Translations under genes and position numbers: made by a program
Shown here: one piece after another, positions 53,286 through 61,918 of the stretch
Layout: each line of letters begins with the position of its first letter
How positions within the stretch are numbered: the first letter of the stretch is position 1
Origin: Gammaproteobacteria bacterium
Lineage (GTDB): Bacteria; Pseudomonadota; Gammaproteobacteria; Enterobacterales; Alteromonadaceae
Length of the DNA: 64,000 nucleotides
Assembly (NCBI GenBank): GCA_018222405.1
Contig: JAAFAI010000008.1
Span: 62,001 to 126,000, forward strand
Reading direction: 5' to 3'
Notes under the pieces: model-generated
What the model saw: only the letters and a program-made list of their open reading frames with translations
Told to the model about the DNA's origin: nothing
Database searches by the model: none

Positions 53286-53712
53286 AAGCGCACTCTTGTT
53301 GTTGTTTTTATAGGCAACTTTGATTTTTTATTATTATCGTTTTAATTGTTATACCAGAACGGCGCCCTATTTACAGCCGCTAAAATTGAAGCAATCATGC
53401 TCAGAGTATACTTTAGACCCGTATTCGTTACCGTTCCAGGCTTCCCGTAAAGTGATTGAATGAAGCTTAGCTAAGCCCTGTTTTTCTCTCTCTGACCAGA
53501 TAGTTTTGTATAAGGAGGCTAATGACCAGGATGAACTTTTATAGGGGAAATCCATGCGCCACCAGTGTTATAGTGAGCCTTTGCTTAACAACAATGCCGG
53601 ATTTTCATAATGATTTGTAGTGGTTATGTAAAACCCTCAGCTTAAGGTAAAGAAGGAGTCTTCAGGGGATATAGTCGAGCTTCTTGGTTGATATCCGATT
53701 GGAACCTGACGT
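53286..53712. other. Intergenic region with one doubtful small frame
   Basis: About 430 bases lie between divergent genes. A 62-codon minus-strand frame at 53367-53555 (MDFPYKSSSWSLASLYKTIW at its start) has aromatic-rich, protein-like composition but no clear ribosome site and no recognised family. It could be a remnant or a small gene. No operator or terminator was seen. Confidence 0.35.
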
Positions 53713-54537
53713 ATGGCGAAGTGGACATTTTTAAACAACGTAATCTATAAACGAACGGTAAAATCCTGGCTGATGATATTGTTCGTCTGGCCGGCGATTC
53801 CATTTTTTGTAGTGACCCTGGGCTTTGTGGCCTTTTCTTATTTTCCCTGGCCTTTAACGTTTGACGTCGAGGCTCCGGTGGTCAGTGACAATAAGGACGA
53901 ACTGATCATTTTAATTCACGGTAAAGGTGATAGCCCCGATTCGTGGCCGAATGATTTTGCAAAGGCGCTTGAAACAACGGTATTAACCAATACACAGCAG
54001 GTAGCAACAATAGATTGGTATGACTATTCAACGAATCTTTTCCGGGTTGCTAACAACGCTCGCCGGATAGGCCACCAACTGGGCGAAGACCTTGCGGAAC
54101 ATAGCCAGCTAAAAAAGGTTCACCTGATCGCCCACAGTGCTGGCGCATTTATGGCCTATGGATATTGTGAAACGCTAAAACAAATCAAACCTGATTTGTT
54201 TGTGCACACGACCTATCTGGATCCATTGGGGCCGTACAGTGGTTTTCAGTGGCATTACGGCACACAACACTTCGGTTCCTGCGCAGACATTAGCGATGCT
54301 TATATCGATATCAATGATAACGTTCCTGGCAGTAATGTGCCGGTAGAGCATACTCATACCTTTGACGTCAGTGCGCTAAGACTGACAGACAAACAATATC
54401 AGGGGACTGCGCATATGTGGCCAATCCACTACTATCGCACGGCTGTACTTAGTGGTCAGCTACCTTTCTGGGAGCCTGGAGAGGAAGTGTTAGGTCGCTA
54501 TCCCAGAAGAAAGCAAACAATCTTCGAAGGGCAATAA
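53713..54537 (+). CDS. Lipase-like alpha/beta hydrolase
   Basis: A 274-residue protein with an N-terminal membrane anchor (about 20-45). The fold is alpha/beta hydrolase: LIILIHGKGDSPDSWP gives the oxyanion region, and the nucleophile elbow is IAHSAGAFMAY, with AHSAG as a variant of GxSxG near residue 143. TYLDPLGPY and a late His in PIHYYR may complete the triad. It faces the periplasm if the anchor is uncleaved. Substrate unknown; it resembles lipases and acylhydrolases. Next to it, convergent, is a duplicated-domain periplasmic protein. Confidence 0.75.
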   Translation: MAKWTFLNNVIYKRTVKSWLMILFVWPAIPFFVVTLGFVAFSYFPWPLTFDVEAPVVSDNKDELIILIHGKGDSPDSWPNDFAKALETTVLTNTQQVATIDWYDYSTNLFRVANNARRIGHQLGEDLAEHSQLKKVHLIAHSAGAFMAYGYCETLKQIKPDLFVHTTYLDPLGPYSGFQWHYGTQHFGSCADISDAYIDINDNVPGSNVPVEHTHTFDVSALRLTDKQYQGTAHMWPIHYYRTAVLSGQLPFWEPGEEVLGRYPRRKQTIFEGQ

Positions 54538-54586
54538 CGCATGCTGGCCAGAAAAAGTCACCTTTCTCTGGCCAACAATCATCATG

Positions 54587-55399
54587 TTAGTAAGTGTAAT
54601 CGGGCATGGGCTGGTCAAACATACCGGCCTGATACTGCACAACGCTATCTTCAGCCAGTTTGTCTTTGTTCTTTTCAGCGTATTTACGCAGTTTTCTGAA
54701 ATCGCTGTTGTCTTCGACTTCCTGTAACACCTGCTTATAGCGCGCCAGACCAGTGCTGCCAATAGCATTGGTTAACCAGGCCAAGGTATCAATCTGCGCT
54801 TTGGTGGCCGAAGGGTAAGCCCGCAGTAAAGCCTCGGCGGCAATATCGGTGAGCTCCTGGTTAACGGTTCTGGTGCTAGCAATCTCTTTAGCTGCCTGCT
54901 TTAACGAAGCGAGATCGCCCGACAGCATCAGTTCTTTTAACCGCGCCACCAGTTCCGACGATTCCTCTTTTTCGAAAACGCCTTCTGGCAGTGTGTACAT
55001 GCCCGCCACATACTGTTCACCTGTTGCGCCGGGCAGGTTATCCAGTGCTTTATCAGCGTGGCGCTCGAGCTTGTCGATTTTCGTTTTGCTAACCACTTCA
55101 GACAGCGCACTGTAATAGCGGCCATTCTCTGAAGAGCCTATGGCCCGTGCAAGCCATGCCAGGGTGTCAACCTCACTGTCATAGGCTTCCGGGTATTTGG
55201 TAAGCAGGATCTCGGCGGCAATGTCTAACAGATCCGGGTTGCTTATCTCTTGTTTAAAGATACGTTGGGAAGCGGCTTTTAGCTGCCTTAAATCCCCTGA
55301 TAGTAACTGGTTTGCTATTTCCTGCTGTTCACCAGTCAATTCGGCCATCGTGCTGAAAGAAAGTATAAAAGCCACAAAGGCAGCGCTGATTCGTCTCAT
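54587..55399 (-). CDS. Periplasmic protein made of two tandem copies of one domain
   Basis: A 270-residue protein. Met 55399 follows AAGGAG and gives a signal peptide ending STMA. The mature part is an internal duplication of about 120 residues: copy one has GDLRQLKAASQRI, LLDIAAEILLTKYPEA, VDTLAWLARAIGSS, ALDNLPG and YVAGMYTLP; copy two has GDLASLKQAAKEI, LTDIAAEALLRAYPSA, IDTLAWLTNAIGST and YQAGMFDQP. The family is not recognised; all-helical, HEAT-like repeats are likely. It lies 55 bp downstream of the aryl-polyene-type ketoreductase on the same strand and could be co-transcribed. Confidence 0.7.
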   Translation of the reverse strand: MRRISAAFVAFILSFSTMAELTGEQQEIANQLLSGDLRQLKAASQRIFKQEISNPDLLDIAAEILLTKYPEAYDSEVDTLAWLARAIGSSENGRYYSALSEVVSKTKIDKLERHADKALDNLPGATGEQYVAGMYTLPEGVFEKEESSELVARLKELMLSGDLASLKQAAKEIASTRTVNQELTDIAAEALLRAYPSATKAQIDTLAWLTNAIGSTGLARYKQVLQEVEDNSDFRKLRKYAEKNKDKLAEDSVVQYQAGMFDQPMPDYTY

Positions 55400-55454
55400 T
55401 GGAAACTCCTTTTTTGAGATCGTTATTTTAAATGGGTGGGAAAGACTACTTTGC

Positions 55455-56186
55455 CTAGTACATTCCACCATTAACACTGATCACTTGCCTGGTGATGTAT
55501 TTGGCCTGATCAGATACCAAAAAACCGATGGTATTTGCCACGTCATCCACATGGCCGAATGTCCCCAGCGGGATCATCTTTTTCGCTTCGTCGGCCACTG
55601 CGCCTTCGATCATACCTGTTTCAATAACTCCGGGAGCAACACAGTTAACCGTTATTTTACGTTTGCCCAGCTCAATAGCTAATGCTTTGGTGGCACCGAC
55701 GATGCCTGCTTTAGAGGCGCTGTAGTTAGTTTGGCCCCGATTGCCCATTAGCCCTGATACGGATGATAAAGTGACAATTCTGCCACCCTGACGCAAACGG
55801 ATCATCGGCATGATAGTAGGGTGCAGAACGTTGTAAAAGCCGTCGAGATTGGTATGTACAACGCCATCCCATTCATCACCGGTCATTGCCGGAAAGGCGG
55901 TATCCCTGGTGACACCGGCATTACATACCACGCCATAGTACGCACCATTTTGTTCTATATCATTCTCGATGGCCGCTTTTGTGCCTTCCCGATCAGCAAT
56001 ATCAAATTGCACGGTGACGGCTGAACCACCACCTTGAATAATATCCGTGGCGACCTGATCAGCTGAAGCTTTGCCACTGCGATAGTGCACTGCTATGGCG
56101 TACCCTTGCTCAGCAAGCTTATAAGCGGTTGCTTTGCCAATGCCACTGCTGGCTCCGGTGACCAGAATTCGTTGTTTATCGGCCAT
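55455..56186 (-). CDS. fabG: FabG-like 3-oxoacyl-ACP reductase of the pigment cluster
   Basis: A 243-residue short-chain dehydrogenase. The NADPH motif is TGASSGIGKATA (10-21), the NAG motif CNAG is near 88, and the catalytic Ser-Tyr-Lys is in SSVSGLMGNRGQTNYSASKAG. It closely resembles FabG and the ketoreductase of aryl-polyene clusters. Met 56186 was chosen for AAGGAAATT upstream; the preceding gene overlaps by 11 bp. It reduces the beta-keto group in each elongation cycle of the polyene. It is the last gene of the operon read from the right. Confidence 0.92.
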   Translation of the reverse strand: MADKQRILVTGASSGIGKATAYKLAEQGYAIAVHYRSGKASADQVATDIIQGGGSAVTVQFDIADREGTKAAIENDIEQNGAYYGVVCNAGVTRDTAFPAMTGDEWDGVVHTNLDGFYNVLHPTIMPMIRLRQGGRIVTLSSVSGLMGNRGQTNYSASKAGIVGATKALAIELGKRKITVNCVAPGVIETGMIEGAVADEAKKMIPLGTFGHVDDVANTIGFLVSDQAKYITRQVISVNGGMY

Positions 56187-58488
56187 AATTTCCTTTCTCA
56201 TGTGTATTCTGATTGGTATTAAACAGGCTGATTGCTGCTATAAAATTAATGGTATTGCCAATGAGGATAATGCTACCAAAGGCCTGCACAATCGGCATTG
56301 AACTAAAAGCGAGGAGCCCAAAGGATAACAGGCTGGTCACTGCTGAAAGCAATATGGCCTGCTGAGTGGTGTCCGGGTGGCTGGCCATTTCTTTGGCAAA
56401 TATAATGTAATCCATGCCCAGCCCCAGGACTAAAAATAACGCCATAATATGGAACACATTAATGGAGTGTCCCAGCGCGCTAACCAGTGCGATGGCAATG
56501 ATACTGGCAGAAGCTGGAATAAGTAACAGCAACAACGCTGACACATTGCGATAGTAAGCGCCAATTAACAGGGCTATCAGCGCATAAGCCAGAAACAGCA
56601 GTTTGGTGCCTGTTTCACGCTGAGCTTTTAATGCTTTGCTGGCGTTGGCCAGCGTATTGACATATTCCACGCCATCAATTGTGTTGCTAGCTGCTTCGAT
56701 AGCTGCCAGATCACTGCCTTTTCTTATCAGGGCAAAACTGTAAATGGTGCGTTCGTGTTCAAACCATAAAGGCGGTAAAGAAGGCAACCGGTTTAGTAAC
56801 TCACTAAAACGAAGTGGGTCACCGGCAGCGAGTTTATAGTCCTGTTTTACCTGCTCGCTTACCTCAGGGGCTATACCAATGGTAGCCGTAAATGTGTCGA
56901 GGGCTCCGCCTTCCTCGTAAAGCTTGGCTTGCAACGCATAGTTATTGAGTTGTTGTTGCGGGGATTGCAGATAATCTGCCACGCTGGTTATGGCATGGGG
57001 CTCAACACCGTCAGCGCTATTAATAGCGCCCAATGCGGTAAATATAGCCTCAGAGTTTCTCCCGCGGATAAGCAAATAGCGTCCTGGCTCATAGATTTGA
57101 GTTAAATTAGCGACTTCCTGCTCCTGGCTCAATAGGGATTCGGAAACGTGAAAAAAGCGCCTCGGATCGTCATTGGTTTTGGGGTTGCCAGAATAAATAT
57201 AGCCAGCGCAGGCCAAGCTGATAACGAGCCCGACAAGCACTAAAACCCTGGGGCGCTGAGCGAAGACCTGCTGACAGCCGTGGATAACGCTTTTTAATAA
57301 TAATTGCCGTGCTTCGATAGGCCGGCGAATAACCAGCGGGCCTAACAACATCACGCTTAGCCAGGCCATGGCCAGGCCCGTGCAGGAAAATAAGGCAACT
57401 TTTTTCAGGATCAGCAGATCAGACAGGCCTAATGCGCCGTATCCCACCAGTGACGTGATGACACTCAGCAGCATTGCCCGAAACAACACGGCGGAATGGG
57501 GCGGATGTGAATCGCGGCGGTGAGCCAGATAATGGTAAAAGTAATGCAATGAGTAATCGACAACAATGCCGATAAGGCTGGCACCAAAAACAATGGTCAG
57601 AACGTGAATGGAGCCGAACACCAGGATACTGGTCAGCACACCGAAGCCAACTCCTATAGCGATAGAAGTTAGTGACAAAAACAGGGGCAGCAGTGAGCGA
57701 AACACCAACATCATTAACAGCAATATGCCAGCCACAGAACCTACCGCAATAAGCTGAATATCGGCTTTTGCCGATTGGGCCGAGTCGACCGCAAAGAAGA
57801 ACATTCCCGAGCGTAAAACCGTGACGTTATATTGCTCGCTGATTTGCTTCTCGAGCGCCTGAATCTGGCTATATACAGACTGTTGAGCTGACATCCCCTG
57901 TGGAAAGGTGCTGAACATCACAGAAAAAGATGTCGTCGCGTTTTGGGTGTCTGGATTCGACGCCTGGAAGGGCATGTCCTGGTTGTTAAAACTGGTCAGA
58001 AGATAATCTGAAAACCAACCCAGCGGATCCTGTTCAAAAGGAATCAGTCTGACACCATCGCCAATCTGATAAAGCTTGCGCAAAGCGCTGTCGGCGATTT
58101 GCTGGTGGCTGTTAACTTCAAGTGAGCGGCGCTGGTCGTCTGACAGAAGGTAAAACCGATAAGCAGACAATACCTCGAGATAGTCGTTTTGCAGGTCTGT
58201 ATCTTTGACAACCGTTAATTCCGGCAGGGCATTAAGTTTATCCTGCAGGAGTACTTTGCTGTTAAGTACTGCGGTTTTATCGTTGCCTTTGATTACCACC
58301 ATAAAGCGCTGACTGATATCAATGGTAAGGGTATCAATAGACTTCTTTAAGCCTGGTTCACTAATTTGCGTCGGGTTTAAATCATTGAGGCTTGTATCTA
58401 TCTGAAAGTGCGGGATATTCATCACAAAGGCAGCTGCACCAATGATAACTACCAGGATAAAAGTAAGCGGCAACAGGACGTTTTTCAT
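56176..58488 (-). CDS. MMPL/RND-type exporter of the pigment cluster
   Basis: A 770-residue inner-membrane protein with twelve helices in two halves, each preceded by a large periplasmic loop, as in MMPL/RND exporters. IHVLTIVFGASLIGIVVDYSLH and HSINVFHIMALFLVLGLGMDYI are the paired DYxxH-type motifs. ALGHSINVFHIMALFL shows the conserved symmetry. Met 58488 is chosen over a TTG nine bases earlier. In aryl-polyene and xanthomonadin clusters such proteins are thought to carry the product to the outer membrane with the LolA-like partner, encoded just upstream. It overlaps the ketoreductase gene by 11 bp. Confidence 0.9.
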   Translation of the reverse strand: MKNVLLPLTFILVVIIGAAAFVMNIPHFQIDTSLNDLNPTQISEPGLKKSIDTLTIDISQRFMVVIKGNDKTAVLNSKVLLQDKLNALPELTVVKDTDLQNDYLEVLSAYRFYLLSDDQRRSLEVNSHQQIADSALRKLYQIGDGVRLIPFEQDPLGWFSDYLLTSFNNQDMPFQASNPDTQNATTSFSVMFSTFPQGMSAQQSVYSQIQALEKQISEQYNVTVLRSGMFFFAVDSAQSAKADIQLIAVGSVAGILLLMMLVFRSLLPLFLSLTSIAIGVGFGVLTSILVFGSIHVLTIVFGASLIGIVVDYSLHYFYHYLAHRRDSHPPHSAVLFRAMLLSVITSLVGYGALGLSDLLILKKVALFSCTGLAMAWLSVMLLGPLVIRRPIEARQLLLKSVIHGCQQVFAQRPRVLVLVGLVISLACAGYIYSGNPKTNDDPRRFFHVSESLLSQEQEVANLTQIYEPGRYLLIRGRNSEAIFTALGAINSADGVEPHAITSVADYLQSPQQQLNNYALQAKLYEEGGALDTFTATIGIAPEVSEQVKQDYKLAAGDPLRFSELLNRLPSLPPLWFEHERTIYSFALIRKGSDLAAIEAASNTIDGVEYVNTLANASKALKAQRETGTKLLFLAYALIALLIGAYYRNVSALLLLLIPASASIIAIALVSALGHSINVFHIMALFLVLGLGMDYIIFAKEMASHPDTTQQAILLSAVTSLLSFGLLAFSSMPIVQAFGSIILIGNTINFIAAISLFNTNQNTHEKGNYGR

Positions 58489-58504
58489 CAGTAACAATTA
58501 CCGG

Positions 58505-59194
58505 TCAGTAGCGGGAGGGAGAACGTAATACCTGGCACCATGAAGTGTCTGAATAGAGCGCCTCGCATTGCTCGTAAGCAGCTCTTTTACCGCTGAAGTC
58601 GTATGGTTCAATAGCACTTATCATCACATCTGTGCGCTGACCCGTAGCATCGAGCACCTCAATATTCAGCGACACGCCTGTGTCCTGGTTGGTTGTTTTG
58701 CTGACCGTAATAGTATTGAGTCCTTTGCGAATGTATTCACTTTCAGGGCGTAATGTCACTGCGCCGGACTGCATATCTGCAGAGATTGCAAATTCGTCAG
58801 TAAAGTAGCTGGTATCACCCTTGAGTAACCGCACAAAGATATTCGACATAATGTAGCGAGTGGTGCCGGTTAAAGGTGCCAGAGCGCCTTTGTCATCGGC
58901 TTTAAAGTTGTTACTACTGTTTACATAGAGAATGGCTTCGGTAAAGGGCGTTTGAGTATGCCAGATCAAGCCCAGATCACAGGAGTGATAAAAGTCGCCG
59001 GTTGAAGTGAGTGGTACTGGTACGCCCTGAATGGTTTTTTGTTGCGAAAACTGGCCCGAAAAATGGCAACCAGGCGGAAAGATCTCTGCCAGTAGTTTGG
59101 CTTCTTCAGGCTGGCGAGGAGAGGCTTGTACGTGGGGGAGAACTAAACCACACAAAAGTGCACAAAAAATCCCCCTCAGCCACAATTTAGTCAT
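58505..59194 (-). CDS. LolA-like periplasmic carrier of the pigment cluster
   Basis: A 229-residue protein with a signal peptide ending VQAS. The mature part resembles LolA, the carrier of lipoproteins (FSGQFSQQKTIQGVPVPLTSTGDF, then GLIWHTQTPF). It is a known component of aryl-polyene and related clusters, where it probably ferries the lipid-linked pigment across the periplasm. It overlaps the thioesterase gene by 8 bp and lies 16 bp before the exporter gene. Confidence 0.87.
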   Translation of the reverse strand: MTKLWLRGIFCALLCGLVLPHVQASPRQPEEAKLLAEIFPPGCHFSGQFSQQKTIQGVPVPLTSTGDFYHSCDLGLIWHTQTPFTEAILYVNSSNNFKADDKGALAPLTGTTRYIMSNIFVRLLKGDTSYFTDEFAISADMQSGAVTLRPESEYIRKGLNTITVSKTTNQDTGVSLNIEVLDATGQRTDVMISAIEPYDFSGKRAAYEQCEALYSDTSWCQVLRSPSRY

Positions 59195-59606
59195 GCTTGT
59201 TTAGCCATGCATTGATAGTTTCTACCAGAAAAGGCGGCGATTCAAACTGAGTGATCTGGTCTGGCATTGCAACCGCAAACTGGGTTGTCTTGGCTTTGGT
59301 GTATATTTCGCCGCTCGCTTTATCTTTAATCACGTAACTAATCTTCAGGCGGTTTTCCCACTCAGTCAGCCATGATTCGATAACTACTTTTTGCTCAAAT
59401 AATAATGGCTTAACGTATTTCACCTGAATATCAACGATAGGAAAGAAAAAACCATGTTCTTCCATCACGCTGTAAGGACAGCCAATCTCCGACAATAAAG
59501 CACAACGGGACATTTCAATGTACTTAGGGTAATTGCCGTGCCATACAACCCGGTACGCATCAACGTCAAAGAAAGGAATCTCAATATCCAGGCTTACTTT
59601 TTTCAT
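59187..59606 (-). CDS. Hotdog-fold thioesterase (4HBT type)
   Basis: A 139-residue hotdog-fold thioesterase. The motif DVDAYRVVWHGNYPKYIEMSR has the Asp/His residues of 4-hydroxybenzoyl-CoA-type enzymes, and FFFPIVDIQVKYVKPLLF is typical. It probably releases or edits acyl intermediates in polyene synthesis. A 7-bp gap separates it from the ACP gene upstream. It starts behind AGGC; overlap with the LolA-like gene suggests translational coupling. Confidence 0.9.
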   Translation of the reverse strand: MKKVSLDIEIPFFDVDAYRVVWHGNYPKYIEMSRCALLSEIGCPYSVMEEHGFFFPIVDIQVKYVKPLLFEQKVVIESWLTEWENRLKISYVIKDKASGEIYTKAKTTQFAVAMPDQITQFESPPFLVETINAWLNKHD

Positions 59607-59613
59607 GGCCTGT

Positions 59614-59868
59614 TTACGCCTTAACTGATAGTTCTGCTAATACGTCAACAACGTCCTGAATGGTGCGAACCTGTTTAAACTGTGCAGGAGTAAGGTCCAC
59701 GTTGGTCGACTTTTTCAGATCAATCAACAGATCTACCGCATCGATACTATCGATATCCAAATCTTCGTAGAGCTTAGCTTCAGGTACCACTTCCGACGGC
59801 TCAAGATCGAACAGTTCAACCAGGGTTTCACGTACTTGTGTAAGGATATTTTCTTTTTCTGTGTTCAT
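59614..59868 (-). CDS. Acyl carrier protein of the pigment cluster
   Basis: An 84-residue acidic carrier protein. DLDIDSIDAVDLLIDL carries the phosphopantetheine-bearing Ser41 (DSI), and the four-helix ACP pattern is complete. It should hold the growing aryl-polyene chain. Aryl-polyene clusters usually have two ACPs; only this one is visible in the window, so the second may lie off the edge. It is 16 bp from the acyltransferase gene and 7 bp from the thioesterase. Confidence 0.93.
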   Translation of the reverse strand: MNTEKENILTQVRETLVELFDLEPSEVVPEAKLYEDLDIDSIDAVDLLIDLKKSTNVDLTPAQFKQVRTIQDVVDVLAELSVKA

Positions 59869-59884
59869 ATTAATTCACTAATTC

Positions 59885-60688
59885 TTATTTTTCAGAGAGG
59901 GTGTTTGTATCTGAAACCGCAATAAGCTGGCGTTTGTAATAACTTTCCAGATAGCTTGTGAGTTGTCTGTATTGTTTCGGCCTTGGCAGGCTTGTGTCAA
60001 TACAATCTTCAAGTGTAATCAGGTTTTTCGAGGTTAATTTAAATTCCGGGCCACCCGGAGGAATATCGTACCACTTATCACCTTTCTTTAGCGCCCTGGG
60101 GTGACACTCAATCACTACAGGCATAATTGCCGCATTAACCGCCACGGCCATATTTGCGGCACCGCGTTTAAAGCGGATGACATTATCTTCCTTGGTGCGA
60201 GTGCCCTCCGGGAAAATTAAAATATTCTCTCCGGCTTCCAGTTTAGCAGCTGCCATAGGCAACACCTGTTCAGCATTATTAGGGATATAACCGGCCTGAC
60301 GCACAACTGCACCGGTAAAAATGCTCTCCCAGACGGCACTTTTCACAAAGCAACACATCTGTTCATTCACCGCCAGCAATAACACAACGTCAATAAGAGA
60401 CGGGTGATTGGCAATCACTATATGCCCGGGACGGGCTTGCTTCATTGAGTCTACGTCAAATGTATAGCGGATAAGACCAAAAAAGCGCATGATCCGGATA
60501 AAGGTTAAGCAACCTTTATGAACGCTCCAACGGATCATACGTTGTCTACTGGCTGGCGGAATAAATGGCAAAGGGCTCAGCAGGCGAAAAAAAATGCCCA
60601 CAATCAGAGCACCTAATCCAAACAGGAAATAACAAATCGCGGCAGTACTGATTTGCCAGGCTTTACGTATGCGGGTCAGTTGCATCAT
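59885..60688 (-). CDS. Lysophospholipid acyltransferase-like protein
   Basis: A 267-residue membrane-bound PlsC-type acyltransferase with an N-terminal hydrophobic hairpin (about 15-45). The catalytic NHPSLID (HX4D) and the substrate motif FPEGTRT are clear, with a Pro-rich region later. In aryl-polyene clusters such an enzyme transfers the polyene or a fatty chain to a lipid anchor. It starts 31 bp after the chorismatase stop codon and is part of the operon. Confidence 0.9.
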   Translation of the reverse strand: MMQLTRIRKAWQISTAAICYFLFGLGALIVGIFFRLLSPLPFIPPASRQRMIRWSVHKGCLTFIRIMRFFGLIRYTFDVDSMKQARPGHIVIANHPSLIDVVLLLAVNEQMCCFVKSAVWESIFTGAVVRQAGYIPNNAEQVLPMAAAKLEAGENILIFPEGTRTKEDNVIRFKRGAANMAVAVNAAIMPVVIECHPRALKKGDKWYDIPPGGPEFKLTSKNLITLEDCIDTSLPRPKQYRQLTSYLESYYKRQLIAVSDTNTLSEK

Positions 60689-60719
60689 CAGGCCCTGCCG
60701 TTACAACGCTGGCGAATCG

Positions 60720-61658
60720 CTAAATACAGAAACATTCTATTTCGACCAGTAATTCTTTACGGCATATGTCTGCAATGGTAAACAGCATTTCAACGCCCGG
60801 ATAGCGGGCTTCCAGCCAGCTCCGTGTGAATGCCACATCTGCGGGGTGACGGACATAAACTTTAAAGGTGGATAGTGTCAGGTTCTCAGGATTAGCATTC
60901 GTGAGCAGGTGCTCGATATTGCTTTGTGTTACCTCTAACTGCTTCTCGAGATCATTTTCCCCCAGTGTCTGATGACCGGTAATGCTCGCGGTTCCCGAGA
61001 TAAACAGATAGTTTACATCGTTCAGGGTAAGTGCTGTTGCACGGGCAAATGACGGGCTACTAATACCGTACTGACGGGGATATTCGTAAGCGTTTACCTG
61101 CTTAGTATTTTTAAAATGCTGTGGGGTTTGGTTACAGGCAAACAGATATACAACGGCACCGTCAGAATGATGGCCAAGTGCAGAAGCTGCAGGAAAATTC
61201 GCTGGTGTCAGGCCAGCGTTCTCAAAGGCTTTCAAGCGGCCGGTACAAAACTTCTTATACAGTTCGTCATCGCCGGTTCCTTCGTTAATGGCAGGCAGGT
61301 AATTCCAGAAGCGAAACGGATGAGTAAAACCCTGCTCGTTCATTACTGATAACACGGATTCATAAGCTTTCTGCGTATACTGCTCAATGTTTTCGCATTC
61401 ATCTTTGCTAAGCCAGTGAGCGAGGCAAATTAGCTCACTGGTTTTCGACCAGTAAGTGTTGCCGGTCTGGCCCCGCTCAGTGGGCTGAGAAACTGTCCAC
61501 ACTTCGCTGACTGCCGGCGCGGCTAAGCCTTCAAGACCAGTGGTAATCATTCCGGCTTCAAAGGGTTCACACTGTTTAGCTAACGGCATGACCGCTAACG
61601 TGTGATTGTCCGCAAGTACTTCTTTTACTGGGGTGGAAACGAACTGTTGTCTTAGCAT
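60720..61658 (-). CDS. Chorismatase (XanB2/FkbO/Hyg5 family)
   Basis: A 312-residue chorismatase. PFRFWNYLPAINEG and YEYPRQYGISSPSFARAT are the chorismatase signatures, and the C-terminal CRKELLVEIE contains the glutamate region used for catalysis in the family. It converts chorismate to a hydroxybenzoate or a dihydroxy acid plus pyruvate. In Xanthomonas, XanB2 makes 3- and 4-hydroxybenzoate, which start xanthomonadin; here the neighbours (AMP ligase, ACP, ketosynthase, ketoreductase) support that use. Subtype (I to IV) is not decided. It is the first gene of the minus-strand operon, divergent from the ligase. Confidence 0.9.
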   Translation of the reverse strand: MLRQQFVSTPVKEVLADNHTLAVMPLAKQCEPFEAGMITTGLEGLAAPAVSEVWTVSQPTERGQTGNTYWSKTSELICLAHWLSKDECENIEQYTQKAYESVLSVMNEQGFTHPFRFWNYLPAINEGTGDDELYKKFCTGRLKAFENAGLTPANFPAASALGHHSDGAVVYLFACNQTPQHFKNTKQVNAYEYPRQYGISSPSFARATALTLNDVNYLFISGTASITGHQTLGENDLEKQLEVTQSNIEHLLTNANPENLTLSTFKVYVRHPADVAFTRSWLEARYPGVEMLFTIADICRKELLVEIECFCI

Positions 61659-61751
61659 GATAGAACTAAATGTGATGATACTCTGAAAAAGAGCAGATTT
61701 TCTGCCGGTAAATGTGAGGAACTACCCTGATATTATTGAAGACTAGTCCCG

Positions 61752-61848
61752 TTTCGATGATCAGCAATGACGCGATTAACGGGCAATCATTCCTTGATAC
61801 AATGTTAGTTTTTAATTTTGCAGTAGTTTAAACTAGCGATCATCGAAA
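61752..61848. promoter_or_regulatory. Inverted repeat in the divergent pigment promoter region
   Basis: TTTCGATGATC (61752-61762) and its perfect inverse GATCATCGAAA (61838-61848) are 75 bp apart within the 260-bp divergent region between the chorismatase and AMP-ligase genes. The arms may be binding sites for one regulator, or a looping pair. No regulator gene is adjacent in the window. Confidence 0.5.
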
Positions 61849-61918
61849 ATAAAGCGAATACGGGCAGGGGCGCTAGGCCGGTCTGGTATTCAGGTACACA
61901 ATTAAAATAACAACGTTC

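Noticed and set aside
53367-53555. 62-codon minus-strand frame between the chemoreceptor and hydrolase genes
   Set aside because: Protein-like composition but no clear ribosome site or relatives; kept only as a note in the intergenic entry.
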